Source: an uncultured Acetatifactor sp.
Lineage (GTDB): Bacteria > Bacillota > Clostridia > Lachnospirales > Lachnospiraceae
DNA length: 43,193 bases
Direction of reading: 5' to 3'
Assembly: GCA_934394815.1 (NCBI GenBank)
Contig: CAKRRD010000023.1
Span: forward strand, 1-43,193
Below are positions 6,073 through 14,530 of the stretch, piece by piece (position 1 is the stretch's first letter; each line of letters begins with the position of its first letter). Below the pieces are notes generated by a model. That model did no database searches. It saw only the letters and a program-made list of their open reading frames with translations, and had not been told where the DNA came from. The position numbers and the translations under genes are program-made.

Positions 6073-7721
6073 TCTTCCGTCACTCTCCCTTCCCGGATGC
6101 GAAGTTCTCTGTCACAATATTTTAAGACACCCTTCCTGTGGGTAATGAGGAGACACGTTGGTCTCGGTTCCAGTTCCCGGAGATTCTGCAGCACTGCAAT
6201 CTCCGTGGCTTCATCCAGTGCGGAGGTAGCTTCATCCAGAATCAGAAACGGCGCCCTGCGTAAAACAGCTCTGGCAATGGCGATCCGCTGGGCCTGCCCT
6301 TCCGACAATCCATGGCCTCTCTCCCCAATGACCGTATCCAGACCTTCCGGCAATACCCGCACGAACTTTTCCCCGGAAGCCAGCCGTAAGGCCTCCCACA
6401 GTTCTTCCTCCGTGGCATCTTCCCTGCCCATCCGCAGATTCTCCCTTACGGTTCCGCTGAACAGTGTATTCCCCTGAGGGACATAAGCGATAAACTGCCG
6501 CACACCGGCTCCGGTCTCCTGCCGTTGTCCGGTTCCGTTGTAGAAATCCACCTTGCCTTCTCCCGCTTCCAGAAAAGCCAGCAGAATGCGGATCAGTGTC
6601 GTCTTACCGATGCCGGATTCTCCTACAATGGCAGCGAATTCCCCCGGCCGGATCTTCAGGTTCACTCCCTGAAGCACCGGTTCTTTTGTGTATCCGAAGC
6701 ATACGTTCCGCAGTTCCACACCAATCCTCCGGCCTTCGATCTCCCCGGCCGCCCTTCGTTCCTCCGGGATCCGCTGTAACTCCATGATCCTCCCGGCGGA
6801 GGTCAGCAGGGCGATGATCCGGGGAATCTGCTGTGCCAGTCCCAGGATCGGTGCCTGCACCCGGTTCACAAGCGTTAAGAATACCGACATGGTTCCATAG
6901 GTAATCTGTTGTCTCGACAACTGCCACGCGCCGTAGGAAAAGGCCGTCAGATATCCTCCCTGAAAAGCCAGCGCCATCACCGTGGAACTGGCGGTTCCCA
7001 GGCCGGTCTTGCGGTATACCCAGTAGAACCGCTCTTCCCGCAGCTTTGTCAGCCGCTCCACTGCCCGGTCCTCTCCGGTAAATGCCTTGACGATCAGAAG
7101 ATTGGCCAGGCTTTCCTGCAAAAAGGACCGGTATGCCGACTCGCTCTCCTGTACCTTCCCCTGTAACCGTTTCAGGCGCTTTCCCAGCCACCAGGAGCAG
7201 AGGGCCGCCACCGGAGCCACCAGCAGGGCGAATACTGCCAGCAGCGGCGAATAATAAAACAGCATGCAGAATACCAGTACCAGTTCGATTCCCAACTGCA
7301 GAATATTCGGAAGCGTCCCCACAATACCATCTGCCACATTTCCCGCATCACTGGTCAGCCGCGTCATGAGATCGCCGGTATGATAGGCCATCACCTCCCG
7401 CCAGCCGGAATGCAGGATCTTCTCATAGATCTGTCTGCGGATGCCGAAGGAGAACCGCTCCGTCACCAATGCATTGAGCAGTGCCGACAACACCGAGATC
7501 CCCTGCATCCCCAATAACAACAGTACATAGCCTGTAAGCAGACGTCCGAAACCGCTTCCCACCGTGGCATGATCGATGATCTCCTTGGTGGTCTGCACCA
7601 TGGCCAGAGAAGCAAAAGTCTCCAACACCCCAAGCAATAGCAACAGTCCGATCCTGCCCGCATAGGGAGCGGTATACTGCCACAGCCATGGAATATAATC
7701 TCTTCCTCTTATTTTTCCCAT
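6042..7721 (-). CDS. ABC transporter, exporter type with fused membrane and ATPase domains
   Basis: The 559-aa protein has six membrane spans in the first ~310 residues and a nucleotide-binding domain: Walker A GESGIGKTT (367-375), Q-loop YVPQGNTLFSGTV, signature LSEGQ (472-476), Walker B FLILDEATS (492-500) and His528. There is no N-terminal C39 peptidase, in keeping with lasso systems in which the B2 protein removes the leader. Its start follows the PqqD-like gene by 6 nt, with SD GAAGAGGTG overlapping that gene's last codons. It is most likely the D protein that exports the mature peptide and gives self-immunity. It could serve both precursors. Confidence 0.9.
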   Translation of the reverse strand: MGKIRGRDYIPWLWQYTAPYAGRIGLLLLLGVLETFASLAMVQTTKEIIDHATVGSGFGRLLTGYVLLLLGMQGISVLSALLNALVTERFSFGIRRQIYEKILHSGWREVMAYHTGDLMTRLTSDAGNVADGIVGTLPNILQLGIELVLVFCMLFYYSPLLAVFALLVAPVAALCSWWLGKRLKRLQGKVQESESAYRSFLQESLANLLIVKAFTGEDRAVERLTKLREERFYWVYRKTGLGTASSTVMALAFQGGYLTAFSYGAWQLSRQQITYGTMSVFLTLVNRVQAPILGLAQQIPRIIALLTSAGRIMELQRIPEERRAAGEIEGRRIGVELRNVCFGYTKEPVLQGVNLKIRPGEFAAIVGESGIGKTTLIRILLAFLEAGEGKVDFYNGTGQRQETGAGVRQFIAYVPQGNTLFSGTVRENLRMGREDATEEELWEALRLASGEKFVRVLPEGLDTVIGERGHGLSEGQAQRIAIARAVLRRAPFLILDEATSALDEATEIAVLQNLRELEPRPTCLLITHRKGVLKYCDRELRIREGRVTEECSTTTVCTA

Positions 7722-7727
7722 AGGTGT

Positions 7728-8027
7728 CTACACCTCTTCCAGGATCCCCGCCTGTTCCAGTTTCTCCAGGAAGGCCAGCACCTCTTTTTCACACACCTCT
7801 TCCGTCACCTCGTATGCTTCCATAAGTTTTTGCAGGATGACCTCCACCGCCATGCTGCCCGGTCTGCCGTTCTCAGGCTCCTGCCCGTCCAGCATGTCCC
7901 AGATGTCGTTTCCCACACCTTTGATACAGAAATATTTTCCCTGTTCGAAATCCACCATGACCTTTTCTCCCGCCAGGTCCGTCACATTTCTTCGCTGCTT
8001 CATCCGGATCGTTGCCGCTCTGTCCAT
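7728..8027 (-). CDS. PqqD-like leader-binding protein (lasso B1/RRE)
   Basis: The 99-aa PqqD-family protein is a stand-alone RiPP recognition element. In lasso systems B1 binds the leader through a winged-helix beta-strand and delivers the precursor to the B2 protease and C cyclase. The segment GKYFCIKGVGNDIWDML (about 30-46) is the hallmark beta-hairpin plus helix. The C-terminal half is helical, ending EQAGILEEV. The start has SD GGGAG 8 nt upstream. The gene lies behind the intrinsic terminator that follows precursor 1, so its expression, and that of the exporter and kinase after it, depends on read-through. Because both precursors share a leader, one B1 could serve both. Confidence 0.88.
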   Translation of the reverse strand: MDRAATIRMKQRRNVTDLAGEKVMVDFEQGKYFCIKGVGNDIWDMLDGQEPENGRPGSMAVEVILQKLMEAYEVTEEVCEKEVLAFLEKLEQAGILEEV

Positions 8028-8055
8028 TTACTGTTCTCCCTTCTTTTACACACTC

Positions 8056-8081
8056 AAAAAAGCCCATGTAACCATGAGCTT
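8056..8081 (-). terminator. Intrinsic terminator between precursor 1 and the PqqD-like gene
   Basis: On the minus strand AAGCTCATG-GTTA-CATGGGCTT forms a 9-bp stem with one G-T pair and a 4-nt loop, followed by a run of Ts (8056-8061). It lies 44 nt past the precursor stop and would make the precursor transcript more abundant than that of the downstream genes. Confidence 0.8.
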
Positions 8082-8110
8082 CCCTGATCCTTTTCGGCTT
8101 TTCCTCACAC

Positions 8111-8131
8111 ACAGTAATCGGAAATTACTGT
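8111..8131 (-). promoter_or_regulatory. Perfect 8-bp hairpin spanning the precursor-1 stop codon
   Basis: ACAGTAAT-TTCCG-ATTACTGT on the minus strand; the TAA stop (8125-8127) lies in the first arm. There is no U-tract. With the terminator 30 nt further on, it probably stabilises the 3' end of the short precursor mRNA. Confidence 0.55.
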
Positions 8132-8301
8132 ACATCTACGGTAGGCTCTCCGGAATTACCGGAAGAAGGACCGTAGGTGGGGATGGTATACTTACCGTCC
8201 TCGGACTGGTAAACGCCGTCCTCGATCAGGCCTCCCTTGGGGCTGTAAGCCGTTGCTCTTACGTTCAGTTCCTCCATTTTGGGCTGACTCCATGCTTTCA
8301 T
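8125..8301 (-). CDS. RiPP precursor peptide 1, lasso-type
   Basis: The 58-aa peptide starts at ATG 8301, with SD AAGGAGG-like sequence 6 nt upstream. The leader (1-18) has Trp4, Pro7, ELNV at 11-14 and Thr17 two residues before the predicted cut, as in paeninodin-family precursors. The core would begin at Tyr19. Its ninth residue is Glu27, so a nine-residue macrolactam (YSPKGGLIE) is possible, followed by an unusually long 31-residue tail (DGVYQSEDGKYTIP..., ending TVDVQ). Tyr as residue 1 is uncommon. It ends in Gln, not Ser, so it lacks the C-terminal phosphorylation site known for paeninodin, though Ser33, Ser46, Ser47 and Ser50 remain. It is flanked by a kinase gene upstream and a terminator then the PqqD gene downstream. 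Confidence 0.82.
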   Translation of the reverse strand: MKAWSQPKMEELNVRATAYSPKGGLIEDGVYQSEDGKYTIPTYGPSSGNSGEPTVDVQ

Positions 8302-8346
8302 TTTCCATTCCTCCTTATTACATTTTTATGATTTCTCACATTTCTG

Positions 8347-8352
8347 ATTATA
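8347..8352 (-). promoter_or_regulatory. Candidate -10 of a precursor-1 promoter
   Basis: A perfect TATAAT lies on the minus strand 45 nt upstream of the precursor ATG. No good -35 lies 16-18 nt further up (GGGTAT at 17 nt). If real, the promoter would need an activator. The 79-bp gap here is the first large gap in a chain of tightly packed genes. Confidence 0.35.
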
Positions 8353-8380
8353 ATAATTCCCCTGTAAAAATACCCTCTTT

Positions 8381-9292
8381 CTAACAAAACTGTAAGATTT
8401 TCGTTACAACCTCAGGAAGCGTATCCTTATCCGTCTGTCTGCCCACCTCATAGATTTCTGTCTGTCCCGCGATCCGGATCAGCTGCTCCATCAGAAGATA
8501 CGGGATCCCGGTGCTGTATTTGTAGGTATCCGCCAGATACAGCTGTGCGCTTAATATTTCCAGTGCTTCCTTCCCCGTAATGCGTCGGATCCGTACCGCA
8601 TCCTTCCGGCGATCCACCGGATCCTTCCGCAGCCAGAAAATCTTCCCCAGAACCACCGCCTCTTTCCGATAGCAGTCCTGCCTGCGCCAGGCATATTTGT
8701 CCCGTTCCTCGTCAATATAGATCAGTTCTTCCAGCGGTTTCCCACATTTTAACGCCATATCCCGACAGATCTTCTGCTGCGGATAGGATGGCTCCGCCAG
8801 CATTCCCCCGACCCCCGGATGCACTCTCATCGTGTCATCCGCCAGAAATCCAAGCTTCCTTTGCAGCAGTTCCATGGCCACCGTAGATTTCCCGGCACCA
8901 CTCTCCCCACAGAGCAGGATTGCCTGTCCTCCGGCATCCAGGGCGCTGCCGTGGAAAAAAGGTTCTCCCCTCTGCAGACAGATCAGCGCCATGCCTGCAC
9001 CGAGAAGCAGGGAGGTGACAAGAAGCATTCTCGGTTCCTTCGAAAGTTCCACCGTGATCTGATTGCCGCCTTCCACGTAGACCTGAGTTCCGTCCCGCAC
9101 CCGGAACCAGGCCGACGTAAAACCGTTCGTCCAGGTTCCGTACCCCTTCCGCCCCGCTTCCCGTAAAAAATCCGGAACCCTTCCGAATACGATCCTTACC
9201 TCTGCTTCCCCCGGCACATCCGGCTGTGCCGGGGAAAAGGGGATCTGTGACTGCACCCGCAGCCCATAGATTCTGTAAAAATATTCCATCAT
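8381..9292 (-). CDS. HprK-like RiPP precursor kinase (first copy)
   Basis: The 303-aa protein shows the HPr-kinase-like core used in paeninodin-type lasso clusters: His114 in FFHGSA, P-loop GESGAGKST (129-137) and FLADDT (149-154). The N-terminal ~110 residues are a less conserved beta-rich domain. The ATG overlaps the stop of the cyclase gene (ATGA, 9289-9292); a second ATG at 9289 is also possible. It immediately precedes precursor 1, so it may modify that peptide, but precursor 1 lacks a C-terminal Ser. Its site may therefore be internal, or it may act on precursor 2. It is cytosolic, with no signal or membrane segment. Confidence 0.85.
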   Translation of the reverse strand: MMEYFYRIYGLRVQSQIPFSPAQPDVPGEAEVRIVFGRVPDFLREAGRKGYGTWTNGFTSAWFRVRDGTQVYVEGGNQITVELSKEPRMLLVTSLLLGAGMALICLQRGEPFFHGSALDAGGQAILLCGESGAGKSTVAMELLQRKLGFLADDTMRVHPGVGGMLAEPSYPQQKICRDMALKCGKPLEELIYIDEERDKYAWRRQDCYRKEAVVLGKIFWLRKDPVDRRKDAVRIRRITGKEALEILSAQLYLADTYKYSTGIPYLLMEQLIRIAGQTEIYEVGRQTDKDTLPEVVTKILQFC

Positions 9293-11067
9293 ACCTCAAA
9301 CCTTCTCCGATATTCCCGTGCCAGTCCCACATAGAACCCACGCACCATGCCTGCCTTAGACAGCCCGTTTCCACCGGACACCGCCTCTTTCAAAGTACCG
9401 GGCAGCTCCTTACAGATCCGCTCCCACTGCGTCACAAGAAGTTCTCCGTTTCCCACACCCTGTCTTCCCTTGTGGAATTCATCCTCCAGAATCTCCGGCG
9501 GAATCCATCCTTTCAGATATTGCCGTACCAGACGTCTCTCCTGTCCGTCATGTGTGAATTGCTCCACGGGAAGACTTAACACCAGCGTAATCAGCCGTCT
9601 GTCTCTGGTGGGATCTCTTGGAATCACTCCGGTAGCCAGGGACAGCTTCACTTCATATTCCCCGATCTGCCGCAATGCATTTTTGTCATACATATAACGG
9701 GACACTTCCTCATGATCCTGTCCGCCTTCTGCGGTAAGTAAGTCCCTCCAGATCCATCTGCGGCTTCTGCGGTATTTTCTGCTGTAGGCGTTAATCTCCC
9801 GCACCAGTTCCCGGATTCTCCCCTGATGTAACAGTGTCAGGAACAGGCTGCGGAAATCCCCATAGGATATGGTGATATTCCCGTACTGCCCCGACAGCAG
9901 GATTCCACAGCCCTTCCCGGCGGCCCGCTCATAGCTTTCATACATCCATGGCAGATTCAACACCGCTTTGTAAGGAACCTCCAGCAGTTCCCGCAGCTTC
10001 CGGTTCTCCGCCAGCAGATCCCCTCTGTCCGTCACCACATATTCCGATTCCAGATTCCCGTGAAATCTCCGCACCAGTTCCACACTTCTCCGCTCGTCCG
10101 CCACGGCGAACTGTCCCGGGATCCGCGCTCTCTCCTTCTCCTCCGGCACCGAAGTAAAGGAATACAGCTTTTTTCCCCGGGCGGCAAGGTAAGGCGCCGC
10201 ATAAGCCGTCACAGCGTTGGAATCCAGCCCCCCGCTTAACAGGATTCCCGTCTCTGTTCCTTCCCGGATCACATCCTCCACACAGCGGCGAAACACCGTC
10301 GTCACCAGTTCCCTATACTCTGCCTCTGTCTTCCCCCGCAGGATTTTCCTTTCCAGGAAAGGATCCCAGTACTCCCTTCTGTGGACACCCTCTCCGGTAA
10401 AGACCGCGATCTCTCCCGGAGCCAGCCGCAGAATTCCCGCGTAAGGCGTCTCTCTGGGTTCCGACACGGCCCGCAGATCCCGGATGGCATAGAACCGGTC
10501 AAACCAGCCCGTATTTTCCTGCCATTTTTCCCGCAGACCGGTGATTCCGGAAAGCAGTGTGGAAAAATAGATCCGGTGATCTTCCTGAAAGTAATAGACC
10601 GAACGGTTCCCCACCGCATCATTGAACAAAGTAAGGGTCCGCTTCCCCGGTTCCAGATACGCACAGGCATAGGCACCTCTGGCCACAGAAAGTGTCCCCT
10701 CCTGCTGCCTGCAGAAGCTTTCATATAAGATCTCTCCGTCCGGGCATTTTCCCATATCCTGTCTGCTGACAAAGCGCTGTGCCAGTTCCCTGCGGTTATC
10801 CAGAATCACATCCGCCACGAACAGACCGTCCCGCTCCCCGCCTCTTCCATAAGGAAAGTGTTCTTTCTTCGCTTCCTGCGTCACATGCTGTACTCCGCAG
10901 GCCAGATAGTATTCCTCTTCCCTTTTTTCCTGAATCCTGTCCAGACAGCTCGTCCCATAGGCCTGCCGCATCCGCAGAGCCTCTTTCCGGAGGCTTCCGG
11001 AACGGTTTTTCCGCTGTGCTTCCGAGGATCCGGTACACAGATCCACAATTCCCCAGATTGCCGACAT
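9289..11067 (-). CDS. Lasso-peptide cyclase, asparagine-synthetase-like (C protein)
   Basis: The 592-aa protein has an N-terminal glutaminase-like domain (to about 230) and a C-terminal ATP-pyrophosphatase domain with the PP-loop SGGLDS (278-283). The start MSAIWGIVDL aligns with MCGIxG of class II amidotransferases, but the nucleophile Cys2 is absent, so it cannot use glutamine, as is usual for lasso C proteins. It would adenylate the side chain of the ring acid and close the macrolactam with the core N-terminus. I chose ATG 11067 (SD AGGTG, 6 nt) over a GTG at 11076 that overlaps the B2 stop. It sits between B2 and the first kinase in one tightly packed chain. Confidence 0.9.
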   Translation of the reverse strand: MSAIWGIVDLCTGSSEAQRKNRSGSLRKEALRMRQAYGTSCLDRIQEKREEEYYLACGVQHVTQEAKKEHFPYGRGGERDGLFVADVILDNRRELAQRFVSRQDMGKCPDGEILYESFCRQQEGTLSVARGAYACAYLEPGKRTLTLFNDAVGNRSVYYFQEDHRIYFSTLLSGITGLREKWQENTGWFDRFYAIRDLRAVSEPRETPYAGILRLAPGEIAVFTGEGVHRREYWDPFLERKILRGKTEAEYRELVTTVFRRCVEDVIREGTETGILLSGGLDSNAVTAYAAPYLAARGKKLYSFTSVPEEKERARIPGQFAVADERRSVELVRRFHGNLESEYVVTDRGDLLAENRKLRELLEVPYKAVLNLPWMYESYERAAGKGCGILLSGQYGNITISYGDFRSLFLTLLHQGRIRELVREINAYSRKYRRSRRWIWRDLLTAEGGQDHEEVSRYMYDKNALRQIGEYEVKLSLATGVIPRDPTRDRRLITLVLSLPVEQFTHDGQERRLVRQYLKGWIPPEILEDEFHKGRQGVGNGELLVTQWERICKELPGTLKEAVSGGNGLSKAGMVRGFYVGLAREYRRRFEV

Positions 11068-11072
11068 ATTTA

Positions 11073-11519
11073 TCACCTTTTCTTCGAAACTTCCTTACAG
11101 AATCTTGCGACAGTGGTGTAACCACTGCCATCCCCTCCGGTCACATACATTTCCCCGAAGCGCAGCCAGGCATGGGCAACCATTCTGCCCTCTTCCACGC
11201 CGCATCCCAGATACAGGGTAGAAGAAAGCCCCCGTCTGTACAACAGCCTCTGGGCCGCCAGTGCCCGCACAAGACATTTGCTCTCCCAGGGAGTCTTGTC
11301 ACAGACCTTTCCCACAATCCGGGAGATCCTTGCCGCCTGCAGATATCCCTCTCCGGATTCCGTTCCGGCAGACTCCCCGTTTTCTCTGCCCCAGCCCTTC
11401 CGCATTTTTCCCGGCGGCAGACACAGCAGCTGCATCCGGAAAAAAGCGGAATAATAATAGGTAAGCAAGGTTTCTTTTTTCCAGGGATTGTTCTTCAGAA
11501 ACCCCAACGGACTTCTCAT
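11073..11519 (-). CDS. Lasso-peptide leader peptidase, transglutaminase-like (B2 protein)
   Basis: The 148-aa protein carries the B2 signature: WESKCLVRALAAQ with the catalytic Cys82, LYLGCGVEEG, AHAWLRFG with His116 and a VTGG loop near Asp130. B2 cleaves the leader next to the conserved Thr, using the PqqD-like protein as a guide. In many lasso systems B1 and B2 are fused; here they are separate genes 3 kb apart with B1 downstream of the precursor. Length is typical of a stand-alone B2. It is 5 nt from the cyclase start and 26 nt from the nucleotidyltransferase gene upstream. Confidence 0.9.
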   Translation of the reverse strand: MRSPLGFLKNNPWKKETLLTYYYSAFFRMQLLCLPPGKMRKGWGRENGESAGTESGEGYLQAARISRIVGKVCDKTPWESKCLVRALAAQRLLYRRGLSSTLYLGCGVEEGRMVAHAWLRFGEMYVTGGDGSGYTTVARFCKEVSKKR

Positions 11520-11545
11520 GACTTTTTTACACTCCTTAGCATCTC

Positions 11546-12724
11546 TTAATGAAAACGTAACTGCAGTCTGCGGTAAATGTCCTGCCTGACACCGATCTGA
11601 TCTTCATCGATCTGCCGCAACATTTCCCGTTTCTGCTTTCCTCTGCCGCAGGCCACACCCCTTACTGCCCGGATCCCCCAGGCCGCCGGAAGCAGCAGCC
11701 TCCCTGCCATCCGATTTCCGGAAAGCCACGGATAATACAGCACCATGTACTCATAGGGTGGGAACCAGTACCAGCGTTTCAAAGCCTCACGGCCCTTTCC
11801 TCCCGTCTGCGCACTTTCCTCACAGAACCGGTTCCAGATGCCGTTTTCATCCTTGCCATAGATGCCGCAGCCCTGCATGTAATCAAACAACTGCTGATAG
11901 AACTCTTCTCCGGGTTCCCCCTGCAGCCAGATCCGGGTCAGCTTCTCCATATGTTCCACAAACACGGTCAGTCCCAGTCCCGCAAACTGTTTTTCCAGAT
12001 AATCGGCCTTCATCTCTGCTCCAAACCGCTGCCGGAATACATAGATATCCACCAGATTCCGGATACCGCAGCCTCTTTTATAAAAATGCTTTGCCATATG
12101 GGCCATCATATAAATATAGAAATCTTCCGCCTCAAAATCATAAACATACAGAAATCCCTTCCTCCGTACCGCCCGGGACAGATCCGAAAAATAGGCATAC
12201 TGCCTCTTATCCACGGTCCGGTCATACATGGCTCTGTGGGCTTCCACCACGATCCCCGGTGCCTTCCGGTAAATATCATGGTGCCTGATCTTCTGCTGTA
12301 ACGCATACCCCATGGTTTCCAGCTCCGCTGCCGCCTGCTCCATGAAGTCTGCGTGGATCAGAATGTCGATATCGCTCATCTCCCTGAGAAACGGCGAAGG
12401 ATAATAGAATTTCATCCTGGCTCCCTTCATGGGCTGACAGGGGATCTTTGCTGCCTCCATCCGCTGTTCCAGACATTGCAGTTCCTGTAACTGCAGGCCG
12501 GTAAACAGCATGCTCCCCATAACCTTTTCCCGTAGAAGCTCTTTTTCTTCCTCTGAAAGTCCTTCGGTGCCAAGAAGTGCCCCCAGAAGCAGATAATCCA
12601 TATGATTCTCCCCGGAGATCTCAACGATCTCCTCCACAGAGATTCCCTCCGGCCGAGATGCCGCCTTCCTGTTCTCCAGACCGGCCTTCACCAGTTCCGC
12701 AAGATATTCTGCCATTGCTTCCAT
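11546..12724 (-). CDS. Nucleotidyltransferase-family protein (NTP_transf_5-like)
   Basis: The 392-aa protein has the motif KGARMKFYYP (100-109) and REMSDIDILI (114-123) with the metal-binding pair Asp118/Asp120. This is typical of the PF14907 nucleotidyltransferase family found in paeninodin-type lasso clusters and other RiPP loci. The family role in lasso clusters is not settled; modification of a phosphorylated or free hydroxyl group is plausible. A helical N-terminal region (to about 95) precedes the catalytic core and a C-terminal ~190 residues are family-typical. The SD GGGGA lies about 8 nt before the ATG. Spacing to neighbours is 18-26 nt. Confidence 0.85.
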   Translation of the reverse strand: MEAMAEYLAELVKAGLENRKAASRPEGISVEEIVEISGENHMDYLLLGALLGTEGLSEEEKELLREKVMGSMLFTGLQLQELQCLEQRMEAAKIPCQPMKGARMKFYYPSPFLREMSDIDILIHADFMEQAAAELETMGYALQQKIRHHDIYRKAPGIVVEAHRAMYDRTVDKRQYAYFSDLSRAVRRKGFLYVYDFEAEDFYIYMMAHMAKHFYKRGCGIRNLVDIYVFRQRFGAEMKADYLEKQFAGLGLTVFVEHMEKLTRIWLQGEPGEEFYQQLFDYMQGCGIYGKDENGIWNRFCEESAQTGGKGREALKRWYWFPPYEYMVLYYPWLSGNRMAGRLLLPAAWGIRAVRGVACGRGKQKREMLRQIDEDQIGVRQDIYRRLQLRFH

Positions 12725-12742
12725 ACGTTGTTCCCCTTTCCC

Positions 12743-14518
12743 TCATTCTTCCGGAACGCTTTCCAAGACAGGTTCCCCTTCCCCGGAAGACAGGTCCGGC
12801 CGGCCAGAAAGCGTTATCAGTTCTTCCGTATATCGCAGAATATATTCTCCCCGGCTGGCAAAATATTCCAGGATCTTCTCCCCGTCCGCCAGATATCCTT
12901 CCTCCGTCTGCTGCAGCCCGTAACGTCCGGCCGTAGCTGTCACCGGTACCCGGCAGGCTTCCAACAGCGGTGCCAGGTATGTCTCTGCTTTCTCCTGCGT
13001 CAGTTCTTCCGCATATTGCTGCATTCTCTGCCGGAAGGCTGTCTGAAAGTCCGGGTTCTTCATCAGTCCCTGTAAAAACAGATCCTCTGCCACCCCCGGG
13101 CACCGATACGTATTTACACTATAATTGCTGAGTTTGTTCCGTCCCAGCGTATCCGTGGCATCGGCAAATTCCCAGTGCCATTTTCCGGCAGTTTCTCCCT
13201 CTTTCGTCTGTCTCCACAGCGTGGTGGAAAAGGAGTCAAACTGCGGATTGCCAAAATAAAGATTGGCACAGTAATAATCCAGATAACTTTCCAGATCCAT
13301 CTGTTCCAGAATCTTCTGATAGATTGCGGGACTGGCGGCCTTTCCTTCGGTTACCAGCCGGTAAAGTTCTCCGTATTCCGGAGCGGTCTGGGAGGGATAA
13401 CGGTTCTCCACCATCTGAATTTCTTCCGGAGTCACGCCGCAGCGTCTTGCAAAAGTCTCCGCCGTATTTTCACCGGACAGCAGATACATTCCCCAGAATT
13501 CCCCGTCCACGAATACCATGCAGGCCTTCCGTTCTCCCAGTGTAAAATCCGTAGTCTCCCTTAACAGCTGTTCCTCCAGAATCTGCCTGCTCTTGGCCGC
13601 GTAGTCCGTACCGCCCCCATACAGTAAGAGTGTGCCGTCCCGAAAAAGCTTCTGCAGTTCACAGGTACGCCCCGGCACCGGATCCGCCGCCGTCAGCAGA
13701 AAGCTTTTCTGCCCGTAATCCAGATTTCCGTCCTTCCGTAAGCTTATGTTCACTTCCCCTTCATAGGTCAGGTATCTGTCCGCTTCGAAATATTCCATGT
13801 GGGCACGCATCTCTCCGCCCCGGTAATAATTGGCGGAATCAAAGCGCAGATCGTCCGCAGCCAACGCATTTTCATAATCCACTCCCGTGACGTAACTGCC
13901 CTCAAAATAATCAAACAGTTCCCCCGGGTCCACCGTCAGGGACAGCACCGGCAGATCCCGGTACATGCTTTTGTCCTCCATGGCCACAAAATAACTGGCA
14001 CAGGCAATTTTACTTTTCACTCCCCCGGCATCCACCGCCACCGCCTGTAGCACCACCGCTTTATCCACGTCGGAAAGCGGGGCATACTCCTGATAAACCG
14101 ACACCGTGGAGATGGCGGAATAGACATTGGGACTTCCGCAGACATTCGTCACCTCCACCGGTTCCTCATAGAGGATCCCGTTCTCCGCATCCGGCACCGT
14201 GCCGTCCAGCGTATAATAGATGCTGCTTCCCGCCGGTGCCGTGATCTCCACTGTGATGTCCTCCGGGTAAAATCCTCCCGGCAGGGAAAATACCGGTTCC
14301 CCCTCTGATTCCTTCTGTGGCACACGGCTCCGCACCGTGAGTTCCCCGGTGGTTTTCCGCCGCTCCTGCTGCCCGCTGTCCTGCATCTGTTCGGTCAGCT
14401 GCTGCCTGTCCGTCTCCTGCTTCTGCTGTAACCAGATCAGAAACGCAGAAAAACCGATGCAGCAAAGCAGCGCCAGCGTGATTCCCACCCTTTCTCCTGT
14501 TCTTTTCTCCGTATCCAT
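12743..14518 (-). CDS. Membrane-anchored CotH-like kinase with chitobiase-C-type beta domain
   Basis: The 591-aa protein has one N-terminal transmembrane helix (about 11-30), a polar linker, then a CHB_HEX_C-like beta-sandwich (about 70-150; GGFYPEDITVEI, SSIYYTLDGTVPD). A large C-terminal CotH-kinase-like region follows, with FVDGEFWGMYLLSGE, DYYCANLYFGN and the acidic WHWEFADATDT segment. CotH proteins are secreted or spore-coat kinases; most of this protein would face outside. I chose ATG 14518 (SD GAGGG) over a GTG 12 nt upstream. It sits 12 nt after the UDP-glucose dehydrogenase gene and 18 nt before the nucleotidyltransferase gene, exactly at the EPS/RiPP junction. Its substrate could be a wall or coat protein, the polysaccharide machinery or the exported peptide. 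Confidence 0.75.
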   Translation of the reverse strand: MDTEKRTGERVGITLALLCCIGFSAFLIWLQQKQETDRQQLTEQMQDSGQQERRKTTGELTVRSRVPQKESEGEPVFSLPGGFYPEDITVEITAPAGSSIYYTLDGTVPDAENGILYEEPVEVTNVCGSPNVYSAISTVSVYQEYAPLSDVDKAVVLQAVAVDAGGVKSKIACASYFVAMEDKSMYRDLPVLSLTVDPGELFDYFEGSYVTGVDYENALAADDLRFDSANYYRGGEMRAHMEYFEADRYLTYEGEVNISLRKDGNLDYGQKSFLLTAADPVPGRTCELQKLFRDGTLLLYGGGTDYAAKSRQILEEQLLRETTDFTLGERKACMVFVDGEFWGMYLLSGENTAETFARRCGVTPEEIQMVENRYPSQTAPEYGELYRLVTEGKAASPAIYQKILEQMDLESYLDYYCANLYFGNPQFDSFSTTLWRQTKEGETAGKWHWEFADATDTLGRNKLSNYSVNTYRCPGVAEDLFLQGLMKNPDFQTAFRQRMQQYAEELTQEKAETYLAPLLEACRVPVTATAGRYGLQQTEEGYLADGEKILEYFASRGEYILRYTEELITLSGRPDLSSGEGEPVLESVPEE

Positions 14519-14530
14519 TTCTTCCCTCAC

